The position numbers were made by a program, and so were the translations under genes. A DNA stretch of 64,000 nucleotides from Palleniella muris (GTDB lineage Bacteria > Bacteroidota > Bacteroidia > Bacteroidales > Bacteroidaceae), in NCBI RefSeq assembly GCF_004792655.1, contig NZ_SRZC01000009.1, positions 1 through 64,000 of the forward strand. The letters are read 5' to 3'. The notes beneath the pieces were generated by a model. That model had not been told where the DNA came from and did not search any database. It saw only the letters and a program-made list of their open reading frames with translations. This document shows positions 44,343 to 54,155 of the stretch, in pieces. Position 1 is the first letter of the stretch. Every line of letters starts with the position of its first letter.

Positions 44343-46517
44343 ATGGGAAAGGGCAAAAAAGGCGGTAAACGCATGACAAAGAAAGAGCTCACAGTAGTGC
44401 TCATGGACTTTTTCCGACAGGAACCAGGAAAAACTTTCTCGTTCAAGGAGATATTCAAGAGACTGAAACTCAACACTCATCCGCTGAAGATGCTTGCTAT
44501 AGACATCATGGAGGAGATGGCGTGGGACGACTTCCTCACACGCATCACCGACTCCTCATACCGTCTGAACCAGCAGGGACAGACCATGGATGGCGTGTTC
44601 ATACGCAAGCGCACAGGCAAGAACTCGTTCCAGCCTGACGGCACGGACCAGAAGCCTGTGTTCGTGGCGGAGCGCAATTCGATGTACGCACTTGACGGCG
44701 ACCGTGTCCGGGTGACCATGATGGCGCGCCGTGACAAGCATATCCGTGAGGCTGTGGTGACGGAGATTCTGGAAAGAAAGAAGACCCAGTTTGTGGGCAA
44801 AGTGCAGATAGAGCACGACGTGGCGTATATCTCTCCTGACGGGGAGAACCTCTCACGCGACATCGTTGTGCCCAAACGCCTGCTCCACAAGGCACAGGAG
44901 AACGATGTGGTCATCGTCCGTGTCGTAGAATGGCCTACCGATGAGCGCAGCCGCATCATAGGCGAGGTTATCGCAAACCTTGGCACAAAGGGCGAGAACA
45001 ACACCGAGATGCACGCCATTCTGGCGCAGTACGGTCTGCCTTACGAGTACCCTCGCGCCGTGGAGGATGCTGCCAACCAAATCAGTGAGGAGATTACCGC
45101 TGAGGATTATGCGGCACGTGAGGATTTCCGTGATACGTTCACCTGCACCATTGACCCTCATGACGCCAAGGACTTTGACGATGCCTTGTCGCTGAAAGTG
45201 CTCACAAAGGGCAGCGAGGAGGACGGAAAGGGCGCATTGTACGAGGTGGGTGTGCACATCGCCGACGTCTCTCATTATGTCAAGGAGGGCTCTGTCATCG
45301 ACAAGGAGGCACAGGCTCGCGCGACAAGCATCTACCTTGTCGACCGCACAATCCCTATGCTGCCGGAGCGTCTCTGCAACTTCATCTGCTCACTCCGCCC
45401 CAATGAGGAGAAACTGGCGTACTCCGTCGTCTTCACCCTCGACAGCGAGGCGAGGATAAAGACCTGGAGACTGGTGCACACAGTGATAAAATCCGACCGC
45501 CGGTTCACCTACGAGGAGGCACAGGAGCGCATCGAGAAAAAGGAGGGGGACTGTCAGGAGGAGATAAACATCATGTGGAACCTCGCCCGACAGCTGCGCG
45601 ACCGCCGCTTCGAGGAAGGCTCCGTGAAGTTCGACCGTGAGGAGATGCGCTTCGACATCGACAAGGACGGTGTGCCTGTGCGCTGCTATTTCAAGAAGTC
45701 AAAGGAGGCAAACAAACTCGTCGAGGAGTTCATGCTCCTCGCCAACCGTACCGTTGCGGAGAGCATAGGCAAGGTGAAGCGAGGACAGGCGGCCAAGACT
45801 CTGCCCTACCGCATCCACGATGAGCCTGACCCACAGAAGCTTGCGGAGCTGAAAGGCTTCGTCGCCAAACTGGGCTACAAGATGAAATCGACAAGCACCA
45901 AGGGGGCTTCGGCACGTGCCATGAACCAGCTTCTCGCCGACTGTGAGGGCAAGAAGAACCAGAAGGTCGTGGAGATGGTCGCGCTGCGTGCCATGATGAA
46001 GGCAAAATATTCTGTCCATAACATCGGGCATTACGGACTTGCCTTCGACTACTACACGCATTTCACATCGCCCATCCGCCGCTATCCGGACACCATGGTG
46101 CACCGCCTTCTCACGCGTTACCAGCAGGGTGCGAAGAACGCCAGCAAGGACAAGTACGAGGAACTGTGCAAGCATAGCAGCGAAATGGAGATGACGGCAG
46201 CCATGGCGGAGCGCGATTCCATAAAGTACAAGATGGTGGAATTCATGTCAAAGTTCATCGGCGAGGAGTTCGACGCCCACATCTCGGGAGTCGCTTCCTA
46301 CGGCATCTACTGCGAGATTGACGAGAACCACTGCGAGGGCATGATCCCCATGCGCGACCTCGGTGAGGACTACTACGAGTTTGACGAGAAGAATTTCGCC
46401 CTCGTCGGCCGCCGTCACCACCACACCTACTCCCTCGGCGACCCTGTGCGCATAAAGGTGGCACGCGCCAACCTCGACAAGCGCCAGCTCGACTTCGTGC
46501 TTGCAGATGAGCAGTAG
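44343..46517 (+). CDS. rnr: Ribonuclease R
   Basis: A 724-aa 3'-5' exoribonuclease that degrades structured RNA. Order: a winged-helix-like N-terminus (residues about 15-75), cold-shock-like domains, the RNB catalytic domain opening with TIDPHDAKDFDDALSL (metal Asp residues), the NIGHYGLAF...FTSPIRRYPDTMVHRLL signature, and a C-terminal S1 domain (FDAHISGVASYGIYCEI). The length is normal. It lacks the very basic C-terminal tail of E. coli RNase R. It starts 23 nt after its -7 element. A hairpin (CGGAGG 46545-46550 with CCTCCG 46573-46578, then TTT) may terminate it. Confidence 0.95.
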   Translation: MGKGKKGGKRMTKKELTVVLMDFFRQEPGKTFSFKEIFKRLKLNTHPLKMLAIDIMEEMAWDDFLTRITDSSYRLNQQGQTMDGVFIRKRTGKNSFQPDGTDQKPVFVAERNSMYALDGDRVRVTMMARRDKHIREAVVTEILERKKTQFVGKVQIEHDVAYISPDGENLSRDIVVPKRLLHKAQENDVVIVRVVEWPTDERSRIIGEVIANLGTKGENNTEMHAILAQYGLPYEYPRAVEDAANQISEEITAEDYAAREDFRDTFTCTIDPHDAKDFDDALSLKVLTKGSEEDGKGALYEVGVHIADVSHYVKEGSVIDKEAQARATSIYLVDRTIPMLPERLCNFICSLRPNEEKLAYSVVFTLDSEARIKTWRLVHTVIKSDRRFTYEEAQERIEKKEGDCQEEINIMWNLARQLRDRRFEEGSVKFDREEMRFDIDKDGVPVRCYFKKSKEANKLVEEFMLLANRTVAESIGKVKRGQAAKTLPYRIHDEPDPQKLAELKGFVAKLGYKMKSTSTKGASARAMNQLLADCEGKKNQKVVEMVALRAMMKAKYSVHNIGHYGLAFDYYTHFTSPIRRYPDTMVHRLLTRYQQGAKNASKDKYEELCKHSSEMEMTAAMAERDSIKYKMVEFMSKFIGEEFDAHISGVASYGIYCEIDENHCEGMIPMRDLGEDYYEFDEKNFALVGRRHHHTYSLGDPVRIKVARANLDKRQLDFVLADEQ

Positions 46518-46644
46518 GGTGCATCCGGGATGGGTGTTCCACAGCGGAGGAGAGACGCATGCAGGGAGTCCGCCTCCGTTTCCGCTGACTCACAGAGACC
46601 GCAGGTGCTCAGACAGAGGGACAGAAAGAGTCACTGACTGACTC

Positions 46645-46968
46645 ATGGAAAAGAGATGTGACATCTGCGCCGGAAAGCTCCCTGCAGAAACAGAAAGCTA
46701 TACATCATCAGGCGGGGCGTGTCAGACAGCGACATGTCCCGCCTGCTCAGCATATGGCGACCTGGCAGGAAGATTCCGCAGAAAAGTATACGGAATAAGA
46801 AAACTCATGATGTTTTACCGCCACAAGAATCGCGTAAAACCAAAGAAGAACAGGAAAGCACAGAAATTCCGAAAATTTCCTGATTCTCGCAGCCGCCTGT
46901 TACTCAGCGGTTTACACCGAAACGGATTTTATTCTATATTATCTAAGCCTGTAAAAAGTTACGTTTAG
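46645..46968 (+). CDS. Small cysteine-pair protein, doubtful
   Basis: A 107-aa frame starting MEKRCDICAGKL and containing CPAC about 22 residues later, a possible zinc ribbon (C-x2-C...C-x2-C). The second half is basic (RKLMMFYRHKNRVKPKKNRKAQKFRKF) and has no recognisable domain. The stop overlaps the family B array. There is no promoter in sight and no homologue that I recognise. It may be a real small nucleic-acid-binding protein or chance. Confidence 0.3.
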   Translation: MEKRCDICAGKLPAETESYTSSGGACQTATCPACSAYGDLAGRFRRKVYGIRKLMMFYRHKNRVKPKKNRKAQKFRKFPDSRSRLLLSGLHRNGFYSILSKPVKSYV

Positions 46969-47041
46969 CGCAGTAAAGTGTTACCTTTTGCCAGACAAAA
47001 GATAACAAAAAACGGTGCGAAAGATGGCTTTTTACAATAAA
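46955..47041. repeat. Family B array after rnr
   Basis: Four units: 46955-46974 (20 bp), 46975-46996 (22), 46997-47019 (23) and 47020-47041 (22), each starting AAAG or AAAAG. This copy is more decayed than the others. The remaining part of the gap (47042-47485) is AT-rich; I see no gene or RNA in it that I can support. Confidence 0.65.
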
Positions 47042-47485
47042 AAATGCCGCTTTTCATCGGTAAAAGAGTAAAAAAACGGCAATAACAGGCTGCAAAATGA
47101 GCCGGTTTTGCGTATTATGATAAATAGAGCATGGGAAAACTCCGGCTTTTTCAAGAATGAAGACAATGTCCATCCTGACAGCTACAGCAAACAGGAATCC
47201 TTGTTTTCCGTAGTTAAAAGATACTGTGCAGGCGATGTGATAAAAACAATTTTCTCACTTTTCCCGACACAGCCTGCTTTATACAAAAAAAAGACAAAAT
47301 GGTATCCGAATCCACAATTTTGGCACGCAAATTACTGTTTTTTCACTAAAAAGCCATACACATTGATTTTTCAAGTACTTGATGGAAAAACAATTCATAC
47401 TAAAAAAACGCAATTGTTGTTTTCAAGCAAGCAGTCCATGCAACTGTGCAAAGCCAAAGGAAGAGCAATATTTTGAAGAATATTC

Positions 47486-47516
47486 TTTGTTATATGGATA
47501 ACTTTTACTATCTTTG
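47486..47516 (+). promoter_or_regulatory. Promoter of the second glycosyltransferase operon
   Basis: TTTG (47486-47489), 19 nt, TATCTTTG (47509-47516), an exact consensus match. The leader of about 90 nt to 47612 holds three copies of ATAACCATA (near 47520, 47538 and 47587) and is A/C-rich. Confidence 0.8.
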
Positions 47517-47611
47517 CAAAATAACCATACAACCACATAACCATAAAATGACTGTCATACATAAAACCACGCCAGTGGTTACAATATAACCATAAAAACC
47601 TACAGCCCATA

Positions 47612-48793
47612 ATGAAACACCTCTTCCTCATAAGCCGCTTCCTCGACGGAGGTATTGACACAGTGCTCATCGAATACCTTAACGGACTGTGCCGGTACAC
47701 TCACCATGACATTACGCTTGCCATCGGCATGAAAATGAACGAGGCGGAGGTGTTCCTCCCACGCATATCGCCCAAGGTCAGGATAGAGTATCTTGTGGAG
47801 AACGACATGCTTACGGCATACAAGCGTGCCAAGCACCGCCGCCGCAAGAACGCCTTGCATGGGGCATTCGACGAAATACTGCTAAATCCGCTGCGGCGCT
47901 GCATCATGAGGAGAAAGATAAAGGAACTTGCAGGAAAGAACGATGTCGTAGTGGATTTTGACAGTTGTTTCAGCTCTTTCATGGATGCCGTGCCGGAAAA
48001 GGTCAGAAAAATAATGTGGTTTCATTTCTCACTCGCCGCCGAAGCATGCAGAGCACCGAAACGGATAAAGCGGCTAAAGAAGAAAATCCACCGCTATGAC
48101 AAGGTCGTGCTCATTGCCGATGCAATGCTGGAAGAGGCAAGAAGGATGATGCCTGAACATCAGGAAAAGTTCTGCCGCATATACAACTGCCTGAACGAGG
48201 AAACTCTCATCCGGAAAGCAAGTGAAGCTCCTGACAGCGAAAAGGCAGAAAAGCCATTCTTCCTTGCCGTGGAAAGGCTTGAGGAGACGCAGAAAGACCT
48301 CACAACTCTCTTCAAGGCCTACGCGCACCTGAGGAGCACCGCCACGGACATTGATGTCCCGGCATTGTACATAATCGGTGAAGGGAAGAGCCGGCCCTAT
48401 CTGGAAAGCCTCATCCACTCTCTCGGAATGGAAAGCCATATCCTGCTGCTGGGCTTCAAAGCCAACCCCTATCCATGGATGAAGGCTGCCGTGTCACTTA
48501 TCCACAGCTCAAAGTTTGAAGGACTGCCCACTGTACTTGTCGAAGGACTGATGCTCGGCAAGGTCATCATCTCCACCAACTGCCCTACCGGACCGGCAGA
48601 GATTCTTGCCGGAGGAAGAGCAGGACTGCTGACACCTGTGGGCGATGTCCACGCCCTTTCCGATGCCATGTACTCCGTGCTGGCTGACAAGACATTATGC
48701 GACAGCCTCATTGAGGATGGGAGAATACACCGCCGGCGGTTCCTGCCGCAACAAAGCATCATGGAGTTTAACTGGATGATAGAAGCAGAATGA
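47612..48793 (+). CDS. GT4-family glycosyltransferase
   Basis: A 393-aa GT-B enzyme. The N-terminus KHLFLISRFLDGGIDTVLIEYLNGL carries the GG-containing acceptor-side loop; the C-terminal donor motif is FEGLPTVLVEGLMLGKVIIST, with both Glu residues, then GPAEILAGG. It is cytosolic or peripherally bound to the membrane. It is the first gene of a four-gene operon and overlaps the next by 4 nt (ATGA). The sugar and acceptor are unknown; LPS or O-antigen-type glycan is likely from the company it keeps. Confidence 0.88.
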   Translation: MKHLFLISRFLDGGIDTVLIEYLNGLCRYTHHDITLAIGMKMNEAEVFLPRISPKVRIEYLVENDMLTAYKRAKHRRRKNALHGAFDEILLNPLRRCIMRRKIKELAGKNDVVVDFDSCFSSFMDAVPEKVRKIMWFHFSLAAEACRAPKRIKRLKKKIHRYDKVVLIADAMLEEARRMMPEHQEKFCRIYNCLNEETLIRKASEAPDSEKAEKPFFLAVERLEETQKDLTTLFKAYAHLRSTATDIDVPALYIIGEGKSRPYLESLIHSLGMESHILLLGFKANPYPWMKAAVSLIHSSKFEGLPTVLVEGLMLGKVIISTNCPTGPAEILAGGRAGLLTPVGDVHALSDAMYSVLADKTLCDSLIEDGRIHRRRFLPQQSIMEFNWMIEAE

Positions 48794-49548
48794 TTATGGA
48801 AAAGCAGAAAATAAGCGTAGTCATCAATACATACAACGCCGCCATGCGCCTGCGTGAGGTGCTTGATGCCGTAAAGGACTTTGACGAAACACTCGTCTGT
48901 GACATGGAATCCACTGACGACACTCTTGCCATAGCCGCAGAATACGGATGCCGCACAGTGACCTTTCCACGCGGGAAACACAACATAGTCGAACCTGCAC
49001 GTGAATTTGCAATCCACCAGGCACGCCACCCATGGGTGCTTGTCGTGGATGCCGACGAGATTGTCACGCCCGAACTCCGTGAGTATCTCTACTCTTTCAC
49101 GCAAAGCGGCAACGCCGGACTGTTCATCCCCCGCAAGAATTTCTTCATGGGAAGATTCATGCGCTGCCTCTACCCTGACTATGTCCTGCGCTTCTTCCTT
49201 AAGGACAAGACCCGCTGGCCGGCGGTCATCCACTGCTCTCCGGAAGTGGAAGGCAAGGTGGAAAGGATTCCGAAGAGCCGCACAGAACTTGCCTTTGTGC
49301 ATCTTGCCGATGAGTCGATAAGCACCCGTCTGCAAAAGACTGACCAGTACAGCACCAACGAACTGCCGAAGAAACGCCACAAGAACTACGGCACCGGAGC
49401 CCTCATCGGACGGCCTATACTGTTCTTCTTGAAGACTTACTGCATAAAAGGAGCCTGGCGTGACGGCAGAGCCGGCTTCATAAAGGCTTCGATGGAAGCA
49501 CTCTACCAGTTTGTTGTAGTGGCAAAGCTGATAGAAGAAAAGAGATAA
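48790..49548 (+). CDS. GT2-family glycosyltransferase, WaaE-like
   Basis: A 252-aa GT-A enzyme: ISVVINTYNAAMRLREVL at the start, the nucleotide-binding ETLVCDMESTDDT, and the metal-binding VVDADEIVTPEL. The short size and the motif order match LPS core enzymes of the WaaE/KdtX type, which add a beta-glucose to the inner core. The assignment to that activity is only by resemblance. It overlaps the preceding gene by 4 nt. Confidence 0.85.
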   Translation: MIMEKQKISVVINTYNAAMRLREVLDAVKDFDETLVCDMESTDDTLAIAAEYGCRTVTFPRGKHNIVEPAREFAIHQARHPWVLVVDADEIVTPELREYLYSFTQSGNAGLFIPRKNFFMGRFMRCLYPDYVLRFFLKDKTRWPAVIHCSPEVEGKVERIPKSRTELAFVHLADESISTRLQKTDQYSTNELPKKRHKNYGTGALIGRPILFFLKTYCIKGAWRDGRAGFIKASMEALYQFVVVAKLIEEKR

Positions 49549-49569
49549 AGAAATGAAAAAAAAGCTGAC

Positions 49570-50772
49570 ATGAAGAAAAACATTCTCATTTGCTTGTCAT
49601 GCAAGTTGGTCCCAACTTGCGGCGGGACAGAAAGAACCACACTGCTCTTAGCCAAGGAATTACATGAGAAACATGACTGCAACTGCTTCCTGCTTACCCT
49701 TGAAGAAGGTTCAGAGCATTTCGGCTGTTTCAAGAAACAATATGAAATATCTTACAGCAATCATACCCAGAATGACATTTATGACATAATAAGAGACATT
49801 CTTGCAGACAATCACATCGATGTTTGCATAATGCAATACACAATGTCTCTTCCTAAAATCATAAGCAACATACTGCGGAAGGAAAAACTTACCGTAAAGA
49901 CTATATTCGCCCACCACATGCAGCCCGGGTGGGAACAGACTGTCTCATACCAGACTGTCTATACGAAATACAAGAACAGCCGCAGTGCATTCTCACGCAT
50001 AAGGTACAGGTCGAAGCTGTGCCTGCTTCCTTTGTTCATATCACTTGATTTGAAAAGGACACGAAGACTGTACAGGAACATCATAAACAACTCTGACATA
50101 ATAGTGCTTCTGTCCAAGGAATACATACCACTGTTCCAGAAGATAGCGAAGAAAAAGGCTGCACACAAATTCAGATTCATCCCGAATGCCTTGACTTTTA
50201 ATGAATTCTTTGACATAAACCACTATGATGACAAGAAGAAAGAAGTAATAATTGTGTCACGGCTGGACGAAAGGCAGAAACGTATACTCATTGCGCTTGC
50301 TTTATGGAAGACAATAAAGGAATCACCCATCGCTGCGGAATGGACACTGAAAATAATAGGAGACGGGACAAAGGCTACTGACATTGACAAATACAGACAA
50401 CATGTAGCATCAAACAGCATACCCGATGTGACATTCACAGGCCGCACAAATCCTCAGCCTTACTACGAGGAAGCATCCATCTTCATGATGACATCGAAAA
50501 GCGAAGGACTGCCCATGACACTCAATGAAGCTCATCAGATGGGTGTGGTTCCCGTGGTCTTTGACACGTTTGCAGCACTAAAAGACCAGGTGACGGACGG
50601 TTATGACGGCTTTGTCATAGAGGACAATGACAAAGAGTCGTTTGTCAGCATAATGCTGGAACTGATGTCTGACGGCAGAATGAGACTCGGCATGGCTGAA
50701 AACAGCATTGAATCATCAAAGAAATTCCAAATGGACCGCATCATCAACAGATGGACAGAACTGATAGACTAA
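49570..50772 (+). CDS. GT4-family glycosyltransferase
   Basis: A 400-aa GT-B enzyme. N-terminal NILICLSCKLVPTCGGTERTTLLLAKEL; C-terminal TSKSEGLPMTLNEAHQMGVVPVVFD with the E-x7-E motif. It is richer in A+T than the genes before it, which could mean a separate origin within the operon. The start at 49570 gives the conserved beta-strand at the N-terminus. Confidence 0.88.
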   Translation: MKKNILICLSCKLVPTCGGTERTTLLLAKELHEKHDCNCFLLTLEEGSEHFGCFKKQYEISYSNHTQNDIYDIIRDILADNHIDVCIMQYTMSLPKIISNILRKEKLTVKTIFAHHMQPGWEQTVSYQTVYTKYKNSRSAFSRIRYRSKLCLLPLFISLDLKRTRRLYRNIINNSDIIVLLSKEYIPLFQKIAKKKAAHKFRFIPNALTFNEFFDINHYDDKKKEVIIVSRLDERQKRILIALALWKTIKESPIAAEWTLKIIGDGTKATDIDKYRQHVASNSIPDVTFTGRTNPQPYYEEASIFMMTSKSEGLPMTLNEAHQMGVVPVVFDTFAALKDQVTDGYDGFVIEDNDKESFVSIMLELMSDGRMRLGMAENSIESSKKFQMDRIINRWTELID

Positions 50773-50827
50773 GCATGTGGGCGGCAACCGACAAGAACAT
50801 TAACCAAACATACACAATAGGAAAGCA

Positions 50828-51691
50828 ATGCTGTTCGTAAGAGACAAAGGGCAGATGTGCAACAACATCTATCAATATATAAAAATGTACGCATGGGCAA
50901 GGAAGCACAATCTCAAAAGCATGAGCATGCGCTTCGCACATAAGTACAAAGGGTTTGCCATCTGCCATACACCTTACCATAACAAGACGGTTTACATTCT
51001 GGTAAAGGCACTGAAAATTCTGAAGCTGATTCCTGTCGTTAACTACGAGGACGAAAACACCACAGCGGAAGAGTGCGAACGGCGGCTGCTCTCCTCACGC
51101 AGCGCAATCGTCGAAGGGTGGAACGTCGGTTATAATGACCTTCTGCCGGAATACATGAACGAGATAAGGCAGCTCTTTGCCTTTGACGGCAACATAACGG
51201 CTGCCGCACGGCGCAACATGCTGCCGGCCGGCGACACTACAGTGAGCATCGGACTCCACATCCGGCGCGGCGATTACAAGTCGTTCATGGGCGGAAGGCA
51301 TTACTTCACGGACAAGGACTTCATGGATTGCCTCGCTCTCCTGCTTGACAACTTCAAGGGAAAGCGGTGCAACATCTATCTGTGCACCAACGACAAGAAA
51401 CTTGACAAGGAATTCTTTCTGCGCACCTTACGCAGCAAAGAGAAATGGAACAACTGCCACATCAGATTCCCTCATGGCAGCGGACAGGAAGACCTGTGCC
51501 TGCTTTCCGAGTGCGACTATATCCTCGGACCGGTCAGCAGTTACTCCCTCATTGCCACAATGTACGGGAAAGCACGCTGCCTCTGGATGAGCCACAAGCA
51601 CAGGGCAGTGCTTCCTTTGTCACTTTTCCGTGATTTCCAAAGCCTTACTGAAATTTTCGACATCAGTTTCTTTTCTGACGAGCATCTGTAG
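50828..51691 (+). CDS. GT11-like fucosyltransferase-family protein
   Basis: A 287-aa protein with the donor-binding motif SIGLHIRRGDYKSF, typical of alpha-1,2-fucosyltransferases, and the later SECDYILGPVSSYSLIATMYGK segment. The N-terminal motif, usually GGLGNQ, is changed to GQMCNN, so the exact activity is uncertain. It would add fucose (or a similar sugar) from GDP-fucose to the glycan made by this operon. No GDP-fucose synthesis genes are in the window. Confidence 0.8.
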   Translation: MLFVRDKGQMCNNIYQYIKMYAWARKHNLKSMSMRFAHKYKGFAICHTPYHNKTVYILVKALKILKLIPVVNYEDENTTAEECERRLLSSRSAIVEGWNVGYNDLLPEYMNEIRQLFAFDGNITAAARRNMLPAGDTTVSIGLHIRRGDYKSFMGGRHYFTDKDFMDCLALLLDNFKGKRCNIYLCTNDKKLDKEFFLRTLRSKEKWNNCHIRFPHGSGQEDLCLLSECDYILGPVSSYSLIATMYGKARCLWMSHKHRAVLPLSLFRDFQSLTEIFDISFFSDEHL

Positions 51692-51728
51692 CCATCCAGT
51701 TAAATACATAAAAAGCAAAACACCTGCC

Positions 51729-53843
51729 ATGAAAAAGTTACTCTTCATTGCGTTCGTCACCTTCCTGCAATCAATAGCAATCAACGCTGCAGGACAGAAA
51801 ATAGACCGCCATGCACTCGTTGACCGAAACAGTCCGCACATCACGGCTGCCGATTCGCTCAGCTCACTGTCGGTGGGCAACGGCGAGTTTGCCTTCACTG
51901 CCGACATAACCGGGCTGCAGTCGTTCCCCGAGTACTACAAGAACGGCGTGCCACTCGGCACGCAAAGCCAATGGGGCTGGCACAGTTTCCCTAACGTGAA
52001 AGGGTTCAAGCCGGAAGAGACACTCATGGAGTATGACTTCGGGCACGGACATAAGGAACTTTATGCCGGACAACCTAAGACACCGGGACGGCAGAAGGAG
52101 GCCTCCGACTGGTTCCGCGTCAATCCTCATCGTCTGCATCTGGGCATGATAGGCTTCGACTTCGACCGCAAAGACGGCATGAAGAACATCACTGCCGTAG
52201 ACCAAAGGCTGGATTTATGGACGGGAACTCTTGACAGCAAATTCAAGTACAAAGGTACGGAGATTGAGGTGAAGACAGTCTGCCACCCACAGAAAGACAT
52301 GGTCGCTGCGGAGATTGTGTCAAAGAAACGCACCGGAATATGCTTCCGTTTCCCTTATCCTACAGGGCAGCACTGTGACGATGCGTGCGACTGGAATGCC
52401 GACAGCAAACACTCTACACGTCTTATCACACAGGAAAATAACAAAGCTGTGCTGGAGAGGGTGCTGGACGGCACAACCTACTATGTCACAATCACTTGGC
52501 AAGGCAAAGCAAAGCTGACGCAAAAGGCTGAAAACTACTTTGTGCTCACGCCGAAAAGCGACAGATTTTCCTTCACTTGCTCCTTCGACAGGACTCTTCC
52601 GGCATCGGAAAACGTGTCCTTCCATGCCGCACATGAAGCTTCCTTGGCATATTGGAAAGCATTCTGGACTGACGGCGCGGCAGTGGATTTCTCCTCCTGC
52701 ACCGACCCTCGGGCAAAGGAACTCGAACGCCGTGTGGTGCTGAGCCAGTACCTCCTCGCCATACAGTGTGCCGGAACAACTCCGCCACAGGAGACGGGCT
52801 TGACCTACAACTCATGGTTCGGCAAGTTCCACCTCGAGATGATATGGTGGCATCAGGCACAGTTCGCCCTCTGGAACCGCACGGAACTGCTTGACCGCAC
52901 CCTCGGCTGGTACCGTTCGGCACTGCCTGTTGCAAGGGAAATCGCAAAGAGACAGGGCTTCAAGGGTGTGCGCTGGATGAAGATGACCGACCCGTCAGCC
53001 ATAGAAGCGCCGTCAAAAGTAGGCAGCTTCCTCATCTGGCAGCAGCCGCACCTCATCTATCTTGCGGAACTCGTCTACCGTAATGCCACGGACAAAACCG
53101 CCATTCTGGAGAAATACGGTGACCTTATCGAGCAGACAGCGGAGTTCATGCACTCGTTCGCGACCCTCGATTCCGCCAACAACCGCTATATATTAAAAGG
53201 TGTAATCCCTGCACAAGAGACTTTGAAAGCCGCCGAGACCGTCAACCCTCCGTTTGAACTCTCCTACTGGCATCATGCCATGAAGGTGGCGCAGGCATGG
53301 CGCGAACGTCGCGGAATGGCACGCAGCGAGGCATGGGATGACCTCATCGACTGCCTCTCGCCTCTCGCTTACAACGACGACAAGCTCTATCTTGCAGCGG
53401 AGACAGCCACCGAGACTTACCGCGACATACGCTTCACCTCCGACCACATGGCGGTGCTTGGCGCAGTGGGCATACTGCCGATGAGCCGGCTTGTCAACGA
53501 GGACTACATGCGCAACACGCTCCACTGGATTTGGGACAACTGGAACTGGAACAAGACATGGGGCTGGGACTACCCGATGACGGCAATGAACGCCGCACGC
53601 CTCAACGAGCCTGAGAAGGCTGTCGGCGCGCTCCTCATGGACAAACGCACAAACACCTACCTCCCGAACGGCCACAACTACCAAGACCAACGCCTCCGCA
53701 TCTACCTTCCGGGCAATGGCGGACTGCTGACTGCTGTTGCCATGATGTGTGCCGGCTGGGACGGCTGCACGACAGAGAACCCCGGATTCCCGAAAGACGG
53801 CAAATGGAACGTCCGTTGGGAGGGTCTGAATCCTATGCCATAA
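51729..53843 (+). CDS. Secreted six-hairpin glycosidase-like protein
   Basis: A 704-aa protein with signal peptide MKKLLFIAFVTFLQSIAINA. A beta-sandwich N-terminal domain (SLSVGNGEFAFTADITGLQSFPEYY) is followed by an (alpha/alpha)6-type domain (WFGKFHLEMIWWHQAQFALW, DMAVLGAVGILPMS-like TSDHMAVLGAVGILP, NWNWNKTWGWDYPMTAMNAARL). This matches the clan of GH65/GH95-like enzymes; no exact family can be given. The frame is open upstream inside the GT11-like gene, but the signal peptide fixes the start at 51729. It follows the glycosyltransferase operon by 37 nt and may be cotranscribed. Confidence 0.75.
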   Translation: MKKLLFIAFVTFLQSIAINAAGQKIDRHALVDRNSPHITAADSLSSLSVGNGEFAFTADITGLQSFPEYYKNGVPLGTQSQWGWHSFPNVKGFKPEETLMEYDFGHGHKELYAGQPKTPGRQKEASDWFRVNPHRLHLGMIGFDFDRKDGMKNITAVDQRLDLWTGTLDSKFKYKGTEIEVKTVCHPQKDMVAAEIVSKKRTGICFRFPYPTGQHCDDACDWNADSKHSTRLITQENNKAVLERVLDGTTYYVTITWQGKAKLTQKAENYFVLTPKSDRFSFTCSFDRTLPASENVSFHAAHEASLAYWKAFWTDGAAVDFSSCTDPRAKELERRVVLSQYLLAIQCAGTTPPQETGLTYNSWFGKFHLEMIWWHQAQFALWNRTELLDRTLGWYRSALPVAREIAKRQGFKGVRWMKMTDPSAIEAPSKVGSFLIWQQPHLIYLAELVYRNATDKTAILEKYGDLIEQTAEFMHSFATLDSANNRYILKGVIPAQETLKAAETVNPPFELSYWHHAMKVAQAWRERRGMARSEAWDDLIDCLSPLAYNDDKLYLAAETATETYRDIRFTSDHMAVLGAVGILPMSRLVNEDYMRNTLHWIWDNWNWNKTWGWDYPMTAMNAARLNEPEKAVGALLMDKRTNTYLPNGHNYQDQRLRIYLPGNGGLLTAVAMMCAGWDGCTTENPGFPKDGKWNVRWEGLNPMP

Positions 53844-54010
53844 GTCCATGCACAGCATAAAGAAACAAACTCTTCTATTTCAGCAAAACTCAAATTAATC
53901 GACACACCATAATAAGAAATCTTCTTAATACGCATGAGAAAAACAAACATACTCATCCATATTAAGAATATTATACAAGTGCTTTTACCATATTATATAA
54001 AAACAAGAAA

Positions 54011-54047
54011 AAGAGCTGTATCACTACTAAAATTTGATACAGCTCTT
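54011..54047. terminator. Bidirectional terminator hairpin
   Basis: AAGAGCTGTATCA (54011-54023) is a perfect complement of 54035-54047, followed by a T-rich stretch (ATTCTTTTG) and preceded by A-rich sequence. It separates the convergent glycosidase and VWA genes. The rest of 53844-54155 is AT-rich and holds nothing else that I can support. Confidence 0.85.
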
Positions 54048-54155
54048 ATTCTTTTGTAGCTATCATACCATATAAAACAACAAATGGAGGTTATTTGCTG
54101 ACTCTCTTTTATTATATGTACTGATAAGCCATCTTGCTTGAATGTAATTTAATTC

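Noticed and set aside
47108..47476. Open frame of 122 codons in the AT-rich gap after rnr
   Set aside because: No recognisable domain, biased Lys/Phe/Asn composition expected from AT-rich noncoding DNA, and no ribosome or promoter signal.
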